NCBI GenBank assembly: GCA_002779995.1
Contig: PEWX01000030.1
Location: forward strand, 21,249-85,248
Source of the DNA: Piscirickettsiaceae bacterium CG07_land_8_20_14_0_80_44_28
GTDB lineage: Bacteria; Pseudomonadota; Gammaproteobacteria; Thiomicrospirales; Thiomicrospiraceae
Direction: 5' to 3'
DNA length: 64,000 nt
Shown here: one piece after another, positions 18,157 through 27,452 of the stretch
Numbering within the stretch: the first letter of the stretch is position 1
Layout: each line of letters starts with the position of its first letter
The notes under the pieces: model-generated
What the model was told of the DNA's origin: nothing
Seen by the model: only the letters and a program-made list of their open reading frames with translations
Databases searched by the model: none
Made by a program: the position numbers and the translations under genes

Positions 18157-19164
18157 TTAATGGCGCTTTAAAAGATACTTTTGCACTGCTTTATTATGTT
18201 CTTCCAAGGTTTTGGAAAAAACATGCTGACCTTGACCCGATGCGACAAAATAGAGTGCCTCGGTGGTTGCAGGATTCATAACCGCCCTGATGGCATCTTC
18301 ACTGGCCAATGCAATGGGCGTCGGAGGCAACCCATTAATACGATAGGTATTGTAAACGGTTTTGGTCAGCAAATCCTTTTTGCGAATATTGCCATCATAC
18401 GCCTCTCCCATGCCATAAATCGTGGTTGGGTCAGACTGCAATCGCATGCCTTTACGAAGCCGATTGATAAACACCCCTGCAATCATCGGTCTCTCTGGCG
18501 CATAACCAGTTTCTTTTTCAACAATGGATGCCAAAATTAACGCTTCATAAGGATTTTTTAAGGGTAAATTCGACGCGCGATTTTCCCAGGCCTGCTTCAA
18601 CAGCTGATTTAACGATTGATGGGAACGGCGGATAATCGACATCGCCGTTTCATTTGCTGAATAAAAATAGGTTTCCGGTAATAACTGACCTTCCAAAGGC
18701 ACGGACAGCCCTAGCGCTTTCTCAATGGCCTCCGGCGACATTAAATCGACCTCAAATCGCATTTTGGTGGACCCCGCCAAACGAGCCAATGCCTGTTGAA
18801 CCGTTTCACCTGCAATAAAAGTAACCGGATAGGTAACCGTTTTACCCTGAACCAAAGCGTCAATCAATTCCGGCAAAGTCCACTGTGGTTGTATTTCGAT
18901 TTCGCCGGCCTTAATCGATTCCGCTTGTCCTTGCCATTTTAATACCCAAACTAACCAATCGGGATGACGAATTAACCTCGCCTCATACAGTAAGTTAGCA
19001 ACTTTTTTAGCGGAGCTGCCGGATGCAATAGACACCACCTTAGGCGACTGCAAGGCTGAAATCGGTTGTGTGATAAACTGTTTAAAACTCCAGCCTTCCA
19101 CGCTCAACCAAATCACAAACACACTGGCGGCAATCGTTAATATAAACGTTTTGGTTTTTTGCAT
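18157..19164 (-). CDS. mltG: Endolytic murein transglycosylase MltG (YceG)
   Basis: Inner-membrane lytic transglycosylase that cuts nascent glycan strands. I use ATG 19164 (MQKTKTFILT) with AGGA 6 nt upstream, giving 335 residues. One N-terminal membrane helix (about 5-25) is followed by a LysM-like part and the YceG domain. The catalytic glutamate lies in ASIVEKETG, followed by INRLRKGMRLQSDPTTIYG. A 9/10 copy of the palindrome (18587-18596) encodes Lys-Gln-Ala-Trp-Glu. Confidence 0.95.
   Translation of the reverse strand: MQKTKTFILTIAASVFVIWLSVEGWSFKQFITQPISALQSPKVVSIASGSSAKKVANLLYEARLIRHPDWLVWVLKWQGQAESIKAGEIEIQPQWTLPELIDALVQGKTVTYPVTFIAGETVQQALARLAGSTKMRFEVDLMSPEAIEKALGLSVPLEGQLLPETYFYSANETAMSIIRRSHQSLNQLLKQAWENRASNLPLKNPYEALILASIVEKETGYAPERPMIAGVFINRLRKGMRLQSDPTTIYGMGEAYDGNIRKKDLLTKTVYNTYRINGLPPTPIALASEDAIRAVMNPATTEALYFVASGQGQHVFSKTLEEHNKAVQKYLLKRH
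18587..18596. repeat. Near-copy (9/10) of the CCAGGCCTGG palindrome in mltG
   Basis: Reads CCAGGCCTGC on the plus strand, so CAGGCCTGG is intact on the coding strand, where it encodes Gln-Ala-Trp. Confidence 0.6.
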
Positions 19165-19172
19165 TCTATTTC

Positions 19173-19988
19173 CTAAGGTTGGGTCAAGTTTTGAGCCTGC
19201 CATTTTTGCCAGGCCTGGGCAATTTGGCGAGTTTTTTCGGAGTCATACCCCTGTTGTTGAAATTGCATAACCGGCATGACCCCCCTCACCGCATTACAGC
19301 AGAAGATTGCTTCTGCCTGATAGACCTCGTCCAAACTCACAGGGCGAATCTGCCATTGCCACTGAGTGTTTTTCAACGCCCTTGGCAAGCTTGACAAACA
19401 GGTTCCCATAACACCACTCCTGCTCAGTTCAGGGGTAATTAATTGATTGTCTTTAATCAAAACAAGATTGGCTTGAGTGGCCGAAATCACCTCACCTTGC
19501 GGGTTCAACATTACAGCTTCATCAAAGCTCGACCCGATTAATGCCTCTCTGGCCATCACATTCTCTAAACGATTACAATGTTTCAATCCGGCCAATAAAG
19601 GCTGATCGGCACACCTAATGGCTGAAAGGGTCATTTTAACGCTAAAAAATGGCCAGGCCTGGTCATTTTTTAGCCCATTTGGAAAAGCTAGCTTCTGAAC
19701 ATAAATAATGGGGTGAGGCTTGGGTAATGGCTGATAACCCAGACCCCCCAACCCACGACTCACCAATATTTTGATCACCGCATAGTCTTCATCTGTGTCA
19801 ACCAACTCTGCTGCGATTTGACACAATAGTTTTGGCTCTGATAACGGCGGAAACTTTAACCTTTGCGCACTCAATTGCAAACGTTGCCAATGAGCCGACC
19901 AATTAACCAATTGCCCCGATTGCACCAACACAGTGGTAAAAAACCCATCACCATATAACAAACCTCTATCGAGCTGCTGACTCATCAA
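19173..19988 (-). CDS. pabC: Aminodeoxychorismate lyase
   Basis: PLP enzyme releasing p-aminobenzoate for folate. It has 271 residues of fold-type IV: RGLLYGDGFFTT at the N terminus, the Lys in GLKHCNRLENVMAR that should bind PLP, EAVMLNPQGEVISATQANLV, and a GVMGTCL loop. Its ATG overlaps the pabB stop by 4 nt. Two exact palindromes lie in the gene (19209 and 19653). Both read Gln-Ala-Trp, and the second keeps the full A-run/T-run flanks although it is coding. Confidence 0.95.
   Translation of the reverse strand: MMSQQLDRGLLYGDGFFTTVLVQSGQLVNWSAHWQRLQLSAQRLKFPPLSEPKLLCQIAAELVDTDEDYAVIKILVSRGLGGLGYQPLPKPHPIIYVQKLAFPNGLKNDQAWPFFSVKMTLSAIRCADQPLLAGLKHCNRLENVMAREALIGSSFDEAVMLNPQGEVISATQANLVLIKDNQLITPELSRSGVMGTCLSSLPRALKNTQWQWQIRPVSLDEVYQAEAIFCCNAVRGVMPVMQFQQQGYDSEKTRQIAQAWQKWQAQNLTQP
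19209..19218. repeat. CCAGGCCTGG palindrome inside pabC (C-terminal)
   Basis: Exact copy encoding Ala-Gln-Ala-Trp-Gln close to the C terminus of PabC. Confidence 0.9.
19653..19662. repeat. CCAGGCCTGG palindrome inside pabC (middle)
   Basis: Exact copy encoding Asp-Gln-Ala-Trp-Pro. It is flanked by AAAAAATGG and TCATTTTTT, the same flanks as intergenic copies, although it sits mid-gene. Confidence 0.9.
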
Positions 19989-21331
19989 TCAGCTAACCCT
20001 GGCGACAGCGCATTTAACAATCCCTTGGCTTTATAAGCGGATTCTTGAAGTTCCCTCTGCGGCTCTGAATCCGCCACAATCCCTGCGCCTGCTCGAAAAG
20101 AAACGGTTTGGCCCTGCTGAAGCAGGGTGCGAATCAGAATATTAAAATCCATCGACCCATCACGATTGATATAGCCCAACGACCCAGTGTAAGCTCGGCG
20201 TGGCATCTGCTCTAGTTCGGCGATAATTTCCATACAGCGGACTTTTGGGCAACCGGTAATGGTGCCACCGGGAAAGGTTGCGTGTATTACCTCTAAGGGC
20301 GTCAGTTGCGATTTAAGGCGCCCACGAACATTGGAGACAATATGATGCACATGTTGATAGCTTTCTACCACCATCAGTTCATTGACGGTAACACTACCCG
20401 GCTGGCAAATGCGCCCTAGGTCATTGCGTTCCAAATCAATTAACATAATATGTTCGGCAATTTCCTTGGGATGGGAAATCAACTCGTCAATTAATGCTTG
20501 GTCTTGTGCCAGTTGGGCGCTACGTTTTCGCGTGCCGGCAATGGGGCGCGTCTCTACCCAGCCATGCTGGGTTTTCACCAAACGTTCAGGCGAAGAGCTT
20601 AATATTTGCCAGTCCCCCCAATTGACACAAGCAGCAAAAGGAGCTGGATTATGCAGTCTTAAGGAGCGATAGAGGGATTGATAATCGCCCGCTTGTAATT
20701 GCACTTGCCATTCTCGAGACAAATTGACTTGGAAAACATCCCCGGCCAAAATATAGTCCTTAATCGCCTCAACACCTTGTAAATATTTTTGCGGGGATTC
20801 CTCGCTCCTGGATGCAATTTGGAGGGTGTTATTCGGCCACTCTAAATCTTTGGTTTGATGATAATCTGCCTGTAAATCGATTAGCAAATCTTCAAACGCG
20901 ATTTCAGTCACAAAGTGAATCTGCTGAGTTTGATGATCTTGGATAATGGCTGCAGGCACTCTCACTAAGGTTGCCAGCGGCAGGTCTGAATCCGGAAGAT
21001 GCAATCTCTGCTCAATCACTTGGGCATATTCATAACTGAAATACCCAAACCACCCGCCATGAAAAGGCAGTTCTGTCTCTATATTATCCAGTTGTGATCG
21101 ATGAAACGCTTGATTGAATTCAGCTAAAAACTGTTTCGCCTCATCGACATGCTGACAACTGAGTGTTTCTTGAGGGAATGCAAATAAAATATCATAGTGA
21201 CCTAAGTGACCGTGAGCGACACTTTCCAATAAAAACGGATATCTTTGCGGATAGGCATGATGCATTTTGAAGAGATCCATTCCGGCACTGGCAATGGAAA
21301 TCATTTTCATCGAAGCTGAAACTGCTGTCAT
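19985..21331 (-). CDS. pabB: Aminodeoxychorismate synthase component I
   Basis: Converts chorismate and ammonia to aminodeoxychorismate for folate. It has 448 residues: a divergent N-terminal half, then the chorismate-binding domain with AGDVFQVNLSR, SSSPERLV, HIMLIDLERNDLGR, FPGGTITGCPK and RAGAGIVADSEP. The active-site motif reads PIAGT (263-267), so Ala265 sits where the enteric enzyme has a lysine. PIAGT is typical of anthranilate synthase, but coupling to pabC supports PabB. It lies 28 nt after fabF. Confidence 0.92.
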   Translation of the reverse strand: MTAVSASMKMISIASAGMDLFKMHHAYPQRYPFLLESVAHGHLGHYDILFAFPQETLSCQHVDEAKQFLAEFNQAFHRSQLDNIETELPFHGGWFGYFSYEYAQVIEQRLHLPDSDLPLATLVRVPAAIIQDHQTQQIHFVTEIAFEDLLIDLQADYHQTKDLEWPNNTLQIASRSEESPQKYLQGVEAIKDYILAGDVFQVNLSREWQVQLQAGDYQSLYRSLRLHNPAPFAACVNWGDWQILSSSPERLVKTQHGWVETRPIAGTRKRSAQLAQDQALIDELISHPKEIAEHIMLIDLERNDLGRICQPGSVTVNELMVVESYQHVHHIVSNVRGRLKSQLTPLEVIHATFPGGTITGCPKVRCMEIIAELEQMPRRAYTGSLGYINRDGSMDFNILIRTLLQQGQTVSFRAGAGIVADSEPQRELQESAYKAKGLLNALSPGLAD

Positions 21332-21359
21332 ACAATCACAACCACCCGTTCAATGCCAC

Positions 21360-22598
21360 TTAAACTTTTCCAAAAACCAGGGTGGCGTTGGTGCCGCCAA
21401 ATCCAAGAGAGTTTGAAAGGGCATAATCAATTTTTGCTTGACGGGCTTCACCTGGCACAAAGTCTAAATCGCAACCTTCAGCAGGCGTTTGCAGATTCAT
21501 CGTAGGCGGCATCACTTGATCCTGTATGGCCAATGCCGTAAACACCGCTTCCATTGCCCCGGCAGCGCCCAGCGCATGCCCTGTCATTGATTTGGTTGAA
21601 CTCATTGCCAATTGATAAGCATGATCTCCAAAAACACTTTTAATGGCACTGGCTTCACAAACATCGCCCGCCGGCGTCGAAGTCCCGTGCGCATTGATAT
21701 AATCAATTTGATCAGGATTCAGCCCTGCGTTACGCAAGGCATTTTTAACGCATCTTGCTCCGCCTTCTCCTCCGTCTGCCGGTTTAGTCATGTGAAAAGC
21801 ATCGCCACTCATACCAAACCCAACAATCTCACAATAGATTTTCGCGCCACGCGCTTTGGCATGTTCATATTCTTCCAACATCACGGCCCCGGCGCCATCG
21901 CTTAAAACAAACCCATCTCGATCTTTATCCCAAGGACGACTGGCCGTTTGTGGATCATCATTGCGGGTTGACAAGGCTTTCGCCGCTGCAAACCCGGCAA
22001 CCCCCAACGGGGTAGTTGCATATTCGGCTCCACCGGCAACCATCGCCTCAGCGTCGCCAAATTGGATCATTCGATAGGCATCACCAATACTGTGAGTTCC
22101 GGTTGCACAAGCCGTTCCAATCGCTATATTCGGGCCTTTCAAGCCATAAAGAATCGATAAATTTCCTGAAATCATATTAATAATCGAGCTGGGCACAAAA
22201 AAAGGTGAGACGCGACGTGGGCCTGATTTTGCTAAGATCGCGTGTTGCTTCTCAATTGATCCAATCCCGCCAATGCCGGAACCGATAGAGACACCAATCT
22301 GAGTCGCGTTCTGTTCGGTAATGTCCAAGCCGGAATCTTCAATTGCCTGAATCCCGGCTGCCATACCATAATGAATGAACGGATCCATTTTTCTCGCTTC
22401 TTTTGCGCTAAGGTAATCAGTGACGTCAAACCCTTTAATTTCTCCACCAAACTTAACGGCAAAAGCCGTGGTGTCAAAGCGGCTTAAAAAATCAATGCCA
22501 CTGACGCCTGCTAATAGCTTTGACCAAGTCTGATCAACGGTATTTCCTAAAGGGGTAACACAACCGACCCCCGTAACAACAACACGACGCAAATCCAT
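21360..22598 (-). CDS. fabF: 3-oxoacyl-ACP synthase II
   Basis: Condensing enzyme of fatty-acid elongation. ATG 22598 ([12 protein letters not shown]) follows AAGGAT by 5 nt and gives 412 residues. A TTG two codons upstream is disfavoured. The catalytic triad is visible: Cys164 in [10 protein letters not shown], and the histidines in [11 protein letters not shown] and [10 protein letters not shown]. Upstream lies a 248-nt gap containing a direct repeat, an inverted-repeat element and the acpP terminator, so fabF may have its own promoter. Confidence 0.97.
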   Translation of the reverse strand: MDLRRVVVTGVGCVTPLGNTVDQTWSKLLAGVSGIDFLSRFDTTAFAVKFGGEIKGFDVTDYLSAKEARKMDPFIHYGMAAGIQAIEDSGLDITEQNATQIGVSIGSGIGGIGSIEKQHAILAKSGPRRVSPFFVPSSIINMISGNLSILYGLKGPNIAIGTACATGTHSIGDAYRMIQFGDAEAMVAGGAEYATTPLGVAGFAAAKALSTRNDDPQTASRPWDKDRDGFVLSDGAGAVMLEEYEHAKARGAKIYCEIVGFGMSGDAFHMTKPADGGEGGARCVKNALRNAGLNPDQIDYINAHGTSTPAGDVCEASAIKSVFGDHAYQLAMSSTKSMTGHALGAAGAMEAVFTALAIQDQVMPPTMNLQTPAEGCDLDFVPGEARQAKIDYALSNSLGFGGTNATLVFGKV

Positions 22599-22641
22599 AT
22601 GCAATCCTTATCAAATGGTAAACTCACTTTGGCTACTATCA

Positions 22642-22671
22642 TTAAATCACTTAACGGTTTAAATCACTTAA
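22642..22671. promoter_or_regulatory. Direct repeat upstream of fabF
   Basis: The 13-mer TTAAATCACTTAA occurs at 22642-22654 and again at 22659-22671, a 17-bp period. It ends 44 bp before the fabF start. A regulator binding two tandem sites is possible. I do not recognise the site. Confidence 0.45.
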
Positions 22672-22697
22672 TCATCGGTAACCTTTTAAAAAAGGTT

Positions 22698-22795
22698 TTA
22701 AAGAGACCTTTGCACGAAGTGGATCCACGAATAAAAAGGGTTAAAATTTCCCACATTTTTGTTTTGCGCCCCACTTATGCAAAGATCTCTTAAAA
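22698..22795. repeat. MITE-like inverted-repeat element, copy A
   Basis: The ends AAGAGACCTTTGCACGAAGT (from 22701) and, reversed, AAGAGATCTTTGCATAAGTG (from 22791) are imperfect inverted repeats of about 22 bp. The interior (CGAATAAAAAGGG ... ATTTTTGTTTTGCG) aligns along its full length with the reverse complement of copy B. There is no coding capacity. It lies between acpP and fabF. Confidence 0.8.
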
Positions 22796-22797
22796 AC

Positions 22798-22824
22798 AAA
22801 AAAAGCCGTCAAGACGGCTTTTTT
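22798..22824 (-). terminator. Intrinsic terminator after acpP
   Basis: AAAAAAGCCGTC pairs with GACGGCTTTTTT. On the minus strand the hairpin ends in a U-run, 22 nt after the acpP stop. The symmetry would also stop rightward transcription. Confidence 0.85.
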
Positions 22825-22846
22825 GAATAGGCTTTCAATCTGGTTA

Positions 22847-23080
22847 TTACAAGTTAGCTTCTACATAAGCGGTTGCTTGTGCCAAAGTTGAGATTTTTTC
22901 AGCTTCTTCATCTGGAATTTCGCAATCAAATTCTTCTTCTAAAGCCATTACCAACTCAACGGTGTCTAGTGAGTCTGCCCCTAGATCATCAATAAATGAC
23001 GCATCAGCGGTCACTTGATCTTCTTCAACACCCAACTGCTCAACAACAATCTTTTTGACGCGATCTTCAATACTGCTCAT
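22847..23080 (-). CDS. acpP: Acyl carrier protein
   Basis: Carries growing acyl chains on phosphopantetheine attached to Ser37 in the [10 protein letters not shown] motif. It has 77 residues, very acidic, standard length. A strong terminator follows at once, consistent with high separate expression. The gap to fabG upstream is 156 nt, which is large for this operon and could hold an internal promoter, but no clear hexamers stand out. Confidence 0.98.
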   Translation of the reverse strand: MSSIEDRVKKIVVEQLGVEEDQVTADASFIDDLGADSLDTVELVMALEEEFDCEIPDEEAEKISTLAQATAYVEANL

Positions 23081-23236
23081 GAAACCTTCTCCAGTTTTCT
23101 ATTAATTAAAATAATTTCGTTAAAAAATTTTGCTCATTTTCGCCTTAGTTGGCTTTTTTTTCAAGCTATTTTATTCACTAATTCACACTTCGTTTCCAAA
23201 TCGACTGAAAACCGGTTGGTGAAAAAAATTAAAACC

Positions 23237-23977
23237 CTAAACCATCACCATGCCACCATTGACATTCAAGGTTTGACCCGTGATATAAGAACCACCGGGT
23301 GAGGCTAAAAAAGTCACCATTTTAGCGATGTCTTCGGGAGCGCCTAAACGCTTTAACGGAATTTGCTGAATTAAGGCTTCTCGTTGCGCTTCCGGCAGAG
23401 ATTTGGTCATATCCGTATCAATAAAACCGGGCGCAACGGTATTGACTGTTACATTCTTGGAACCAATTTCTCTCGCCAAAGATTTGGTAAAGCCCATAAT
23501 GCCCGCCTTGGCTGCGGCATAATTAGTTTGACCCGCATTTCCCATCACGCCGACAACCGAGGCAATATTAATAATCGCCCCTTCTTTCGCTTTCATCATG
23601 CCGCGAAGGCAGGCTTTTGAAACACGATAGACCGAACTTAAATTGGTATCAATAATAGCATCCCATTCATCGTCTTTCATTCGCATCAATAAATTATCGC
23701 GGGTAATTCCAGCATTATTCACCAAAATGGTAGGGGTTCCAAACGCTTCTACCACTTCCGCCAGTACGCTGACAACCTGTTCTGCATTCGTTACGTCCAA
23801 ACATTTACCACCGCCATTAAACCCGGATGACTGTATATAGTCTGTAATGGCTTGCGCGCCTTTCTCTGAAGTTGCTGTGCCAATAACAATCGCACCACTT
23901 TCAGCCAAATCTAATGCAATCGCTTTTCCAATCCCACGACTGGCACCGGTCACAAATGCAATTTTTCCAGAAATCAT
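23237..23977 (-). CDS. fabG: 3-oxoacyl-ACP reductase
   Basis: NADPH-dependent reductase of fatty-acid elongation. I use ATG 23977 (MISGKIAFVTGASRGIG), 6 nt after AAGGA. An ATG two codons earlier abuts the binding site. The 246 residues form the SDR fold: TGASRGIG near 10-17, NNAGITRD, the catalytic Ser/Tyr/Lys (ASVVG, YAAAKAG), and the end GQTLNVNGGMVMV. It follows fabD by 9 nt. Confidence 0.97.
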   Translation of the reverse strand: MISGKIAFVTGASRGIGKAIALDLAESGAIVIGTATSEKGAQAITDYIQSSGFNGGGKCLDVTNAEQVVSVLAEVVEAFGTPTILVNNAGITRDNLLMRMKDDEWDAIIDTNLSSVYRVSKACLRGMMKAKEGAIINIASVVGVMGNAGQTNYAAAKAGIMGFTKSLAREIGSKNVTVNTVAPGFIDTDMTKSLPEAQREALIQQIPLKRLGAPEDIAKMVTFLASPGGSYITGQTLNVNGGMVMV

Positions 23978-23986
23978 ATCCATTCC

Positions 23987-24919
23987 TTACAATGTTTCAA
24001 GAGATGCGTTAAGTGTAGCGGAATCATAAACCGCTTGCATCCCCATTTTTCGATCAATACGACGATTCAATCCCATCAAAACCTTTCCAGGCCCCAACTC
24101 ATACAAACGATCAACCCCATTTTGGCGCATTTTTTCAATGGTCTTAACCCATTGTACGGGGCGGTATAACTGTTCCACCAAAGCTTGCTTAATCTGTTGA
24201 ACATCTTCAAAGGACGCCACACTGGCATTATGAATCACAGGAATGGTTGGCACTTCAAACGACATATCGGCTAAAGATTGCGCGAGACTTTCTGCGGCGG
24301 GCTTCATTAAAGAACAATGCGATGGCACACTAACAGCCAGAGGAACCACACGCTTTGCCCCTGCATCCGTGAACAATGACAAGGCAGCATCAACAGCGGC
24401 TTTATCTCCCGCGATCACAACCTGCCCGGGAGAATTAAAGTTGACAGCCTCTAAAACACCCTTTGTCTTTGAGACTTCTGCACAAATTTCAATAATCTGA
24501 TCATCTTCCAACCCTAAAACAGCTGCCATCCCTCCTTGCCCGGCAGGAACCGCCGATTGCATCAACCGTCCCCGCTCTGCAACCAATTGTGCACCTTGAG
24601 ATAAAGTCATAACACCCGCAGCAACCAAAGCAGAATATTCACCTAAAGAATGACCTGCTAAATAGGTGGGCGATAAGGTTTTAATGGCCGCCAGAGCACG
24701 CCAAGTCGCAATACCGGCTGTCAGCATAGCCGGCTGAGTTATATCTGTCCGGTTCAATTGATCTTCAGGCCCATGTTGAACCAATTGCCATAAATCATAC
24801 CCTAAAGCATCAGACGCTTCTTGAAAGGTTTCTAATACCACAGGATGGTGTTGGGCTAAATCGGCCAACATGCCTACTGACTGTGACCCTTGACCCGGAA
24901 AGACGAATGCATAAGACAT
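23987..24919 (-). CDS. fabD: Malonyl-CoA:ACP transacylase
   Basis: Loads malonyl groups onto ACP. It has 310 residues with FPGQGSQ at 7-13, the nucleophile Ser91 in GHSLGEY, and the catalytic His in VPSHCSLM around residue 200. GPGKVLMGLNRRI is near the end. It lies between fabH (12 nt upstream) and fabG (9 nt downstream) in the standard order. Confidence 0.97.
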   Translation of the reverse strand: MSYAFVFPGQGSQSVGMLADLAQHHPVVLETFQEASDALGYDLWQLVQHGPEDQLNRTDITQPAMLTAGIATWRALAAIKTLSPTYLAGHSLGEYSALVAAGVMTLSQGAQLVAERGRLMQSAVPAGQGGMAAVLGLEDDQIIEICAEVSKTKGVLEAVNFNSPGQVVIAGDKAAVDAALSLFTDAGAKRVVPLAVSVPSHCSLMKPAAESLAQSLADMSFEVPTIPVIHNASVASFEDVQQIKQALVEQLYRPVQWVKTIEKMRQNGVDRLYELGPGKVLMGLNRRIDRKMGMQAVYDSATLNASLETL

Positions 24920-24931
24920 AAAAATTCCTTT

Positions 24932-25909
24932 TTAAAACTGAATCAGCGCTGATCCCCAAGTAAATCCACCCCCAAAAGCTTCCAGCAATAAGGTCTGTCC
25001 TTTTAGAATTCTGCCATCTCTAACCGCCTCATTCAAAGCTAATGGAATGGAAGCACTGGAGGTATTGGCGTGCTTATTAACCGTAATGACCGTTTGCTGG
25101 TCTGTTAATTTCAACTTGCGTGCTGTCGCTTTAATAATGCGTAAATTGGCTTGGTGTGGAATCAACCAATCGATTTGCTCTTTTTGCATCTGATTGGCTT
25201 CTAAGGTTTCCAGAGCGATTTGACTGAGGGTATTCACGGCGATCTTAAATACCTCATTCCCCTTCATCGACATGGTTCTTTCTGCAATGTCATCGGTTTG
25301 AGGACGCTTTGAAGGCCCGGAAGGCACATGCAACAAGGTTTCATATTGGCCATCTGCGTGTAGGTGTGTCGATAAAATCCCCGTTTCACCTGACGCTTCT
25401 AGCACCACTGCCCCGGCACCATCACCAAATAAAACACAGGTATTGCGATCTTGCCAATTGGTAATTCGAGATAAGGTTTCTGACCCAACCACCAAAACAC
25501 GTTTTGCCATACCCGTTTTGATATACTGATCCGCAACACTCAAAGCATAAATGAATCCGGTACACACGGCCTGTATATCAAATGCAGGCGCGCCATGATT
25601 ACCTAAACGAGCCTGTAAAAGTGTCGCCGTACCGGGAAAAACCTTATCGGGGGTTGTCGTTGCAACCAAGATCATATCTAATTGATCTGCCGAAATTTTG
25701 GCCATTTCCATGGCCTGTAAAGCTGCTTTTTCTGCTAAATCACAGGTTGTCTCATCAGGCGCAGCAATACGCCTTTCTTCTATGCCGGTTCTTTCTCGAA
25801 TCCAGGCATCACTGGTTTCAACCATTGATTCTAAATCCAGGTTGGTCATCACTCTTTCTGGGAGGTAGCCACCGGTACCGATTATTCGACTATATATTTT
25901 TTGACTCAT
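24932..25909 (-). CDS. fabH: 3-oxoacyl-ACP synthase III
   Basis: Starts fatty-acid synthesis by condensing acetyl-CoA with malonyl-ACP. I use ATG 25909 (MSQKIYSRIIGTGGYLPER), preceded by GCGGAAATT. The longer frame to 25981 runs into the repeat-containing gap. It has 325 residues. The triad is present: Cys116 in AVCTGFIYA, His in IPHQANLRI, and Asn in KHANTSSAS. The gap to plsX is occupied by repeat copy D. Confidence 0.97.
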   Translation of the reverse strand: MSQKIYSRIIGTGGYLPERVMTNLDLESMVETSDAWIRERTGIEERRIAAPDETTCDLAEKAALQAMEMAKISADQLDMILVATTTPDKVFPGTATLLQARLGNHGAPAFDIQAVCTGFIYALSVADQYIKTGMAKRVLVVGSETLSRITNWQDRNTCVLFGDGAGAVVLEASGETGILSTHLHADGQYETLLHVPSGPSKRPQTDDIAERTMSMKGNEVFKIAVNTLSQIALETLEANQMQKEQIDWLIPHQANLRIIKATARKLKLTDQQTVITVNKHANTSSASIPLALNEAVRDGRILKGQTLLLEAFGGGFTWGSALIQF

Positions 25910-25974
25910 AATTTCCGCTTTAAAAAGAATAGATACACTATTGGGCACCTCGATAAACCCGGATAATTCATACA

Positions 25975-26050
25975 GTTGCACCGGGCTAGCGCAACCCCAT
26001 AACCCACTTCACCATTTTTATTCGTGTAGCCATCTCGTGCAAAGGTTTCA
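25975..26050. repeat. MITE-like inverted-repeat element, copy D (degenerate)
   Basis: On the minus strand the element starts TGAAACCTTTGCACGAGATGG and continues with CGAATAAAAATGG, closely matching copies A, B and C. The far end (GTGCAAC) is diverged. Its first three bases are the plsX stop codon. Confidence 0.65.
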
Positions 26051-27091
26051 CTTTATTTTTGCCGCTTCATCAGAAGCTTTTTGCTGGTCATCTAAAATGG
26101 TTTTCACCTTAACGGCAATCAGATCCGGAACATTTTTCAGCGTTTCCAATCTTGCCTCAGCAATGGCATAAAAAAATGAAAACTTATCTGCACCGCCGTG
26201 ACTTTTAATCACAATCTTTCGCAAGCCGAGGAAGGATGCGCCATTATAGCGTCTTGGATCAACTTTTTCTTTAAAAGCTTTTAATACAGGCATGACCAAA
26301 AGCCCGGCTAACCGAGTCAGGACATTTCGATTAAAGGCTTCTCGTAAATAAAAAGAGATCATTTTTGCGACACCTTCACTGGCTTTTAGCGCAATATTGC
26401 CATCAAAACCGTCACAAGAAACCACATCAACATTACCTTGGTAAATTTCATCCCCTTCGACATAACCCACGTAATTAATCGAGCTGGATTTCAACAACGT
26501 ATTGGCATCTTTAATACGCTGATGGCCTTTGATTTCTTCTTCACCAATATTTAACAAGCCAACGCGGGGTAATGGATTATTATCAACGGCCTCTGCCAGA
26601 GCGGATCCCATCACCGCAAATTGTGCGAGATTTTGTCCTACCGCCCCCACATTCGCACCCAGATCCAATAGATGCACATGACCTTTCATGGTCGGCATCT
26701 GGGTACAGATCGCGGGACGATCAATCCCCGGCAACGTTTTTAAGACGAATTTAGATATTGCCATTAATGCCCCGGTGTTCCCTGCACTGACACATGCTTG
26801 GGCTTGATCTTCTTTGACAAGATTCAGTGCAACGCGCATGGAGGATTGGCGCTTGTTACGCAGCGCCTTGGAAGGCAAGTCATCCATCTCGACAACCTGT
26901 TCGGCATGAACCACGTCAATCCGAGAAGTATCATAAGAATGCTTTGCTAACTCTGATTCAATCAAAGCCTGGTTGCCAACCAGAATTAGCGTGATATCAG
27001 AAAACTTAGTTAAAGCTTCAAGAGATGCGGGAATCGTCACTTGAACGCCGTGATCGCCCCCCATCGCATCTACAGCAATTTTGATACTCAA
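26048..27091 (-). CDS. plsX: Phosphate acyltransferase PlsX
   Basis: Makes acyl-phosphate from acyl-ACP for phospholipid synthesis. It has 347 residues with the N-terminal AVDAMGGDHG block, SAGNTGALMA, and the DGFDGNIALKASEGV segment of the family. The C terminus ends KAAKIK-like after DEAAKIK, and the stop codon TGA is the end of repeat element D. It follows rpmF in the conserved yceD-rpmF-plsX-fabH order. Confidence 0.96.
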   Translation of the reverse strand: MSIKIAVDAMGGDHGVQVTIPASLEALTKFSDITLILVGNQALIESELAKHSYDTSRIDVVHAEQVVEMDDLPSKALRNKRQSSMRVALNLVKEDQAQACVSAGNTGALMAISKFVLKTLPGIDRPAICTQMPTMKGHVHLLDLGANVGAVGQNLAQFAVMGSALAEAVDNNPLPRVGLLNIGEEEIKGHQRIKDANTLLKSSSINYVGYVEGDEIYQGNVDVVSCDGFDGNIALKASEGVAKMISFYLREAFNRNVLTRLAGLLVMPVLKAFKEKVDPRRYNGASFLGLRKIVIKSHGGADKFSFFYAIAEARLETLKNVPDLIAVKVKTILDDQQKASDEAAKIK

Positions 27092-27140
27092 TTGATTATC
27101 CTAAACATTAACAACGAAATGAATTCATTCAAGAAAGGGA

Positions 27141-27162
27141 AAAACCGCAACAATGACGGTTT
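27141..27162 (-). terminator. Weak terminator-like hairpin between rpmF and plsX
   Basis: AAACCG and CGGTTT form a 6-bp stem with a 9-nt loop. On the minus strand it is followed by TTCCC, so the U-run is poor. It may modulate readthrough into plsX. Confidence 0.35.
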
Positions 27163-27193
27163 CTTACAGAAGGTGTACATCGATAAACAAAAT

Positions 27194-27231
27194 GGGTGAC
27201 GCTTTCATGCGGCCATGAAATGACACCACCC
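27194..27231 (-). terminator. Hairpin downstream of rpmF
   Basis: A two-part stem (GGGTG with CACCC-like ends, then TTTCATG paired with CATGAAA). On the minus strand it is followed by ATTTTGTTT. It starts 21 nt after the rpmF stop and may partly terminate or protect the rpmF message. Confidence 0.45.
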
Positions 27232-27251
27232 AAAAGCTTCATCGAAAGGCA

Positions 27252-27425
27252 TTAACCTTTTTGAATCACTTTTTTACCTTTATAGAAACCATCTGCAGTG
27301 ACATGGTGACGGCGATGTAACTCACCCGTTGTTTCATCAACCGTAATAGCAGTTGTGGTTAGCGCATCGTGTGAACGACGCATACCACGTCTTGAAGGGG
27401 TTTTGCGACTTTTTTGAACAGCCAT
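27252..27425 (-). CDS. rpmF: 50S ribosomal protein L32
   Basis: Small structural ribosomal protein. The 57-codon frame starts [20 protein letters not shown] and ends KGKKVIQKG, the expected L32 sequence and length. It contains no zinc cysteines, so it is the zinc-independent form common in gammaproteobacteria. It lies 27 nt after yceD and upstream of plsX, the usual arrangement. Confidence 0.97.
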   Translation of the reverse strand: MAVQKSRKTPSRRGMRRSHDALTTTAITVDETTGELHRRHHVTADGFYKGKKVIQKG

Positions 27426-27452
27426 GTTAGTGTCTCCTGACGTTAATTTGGG

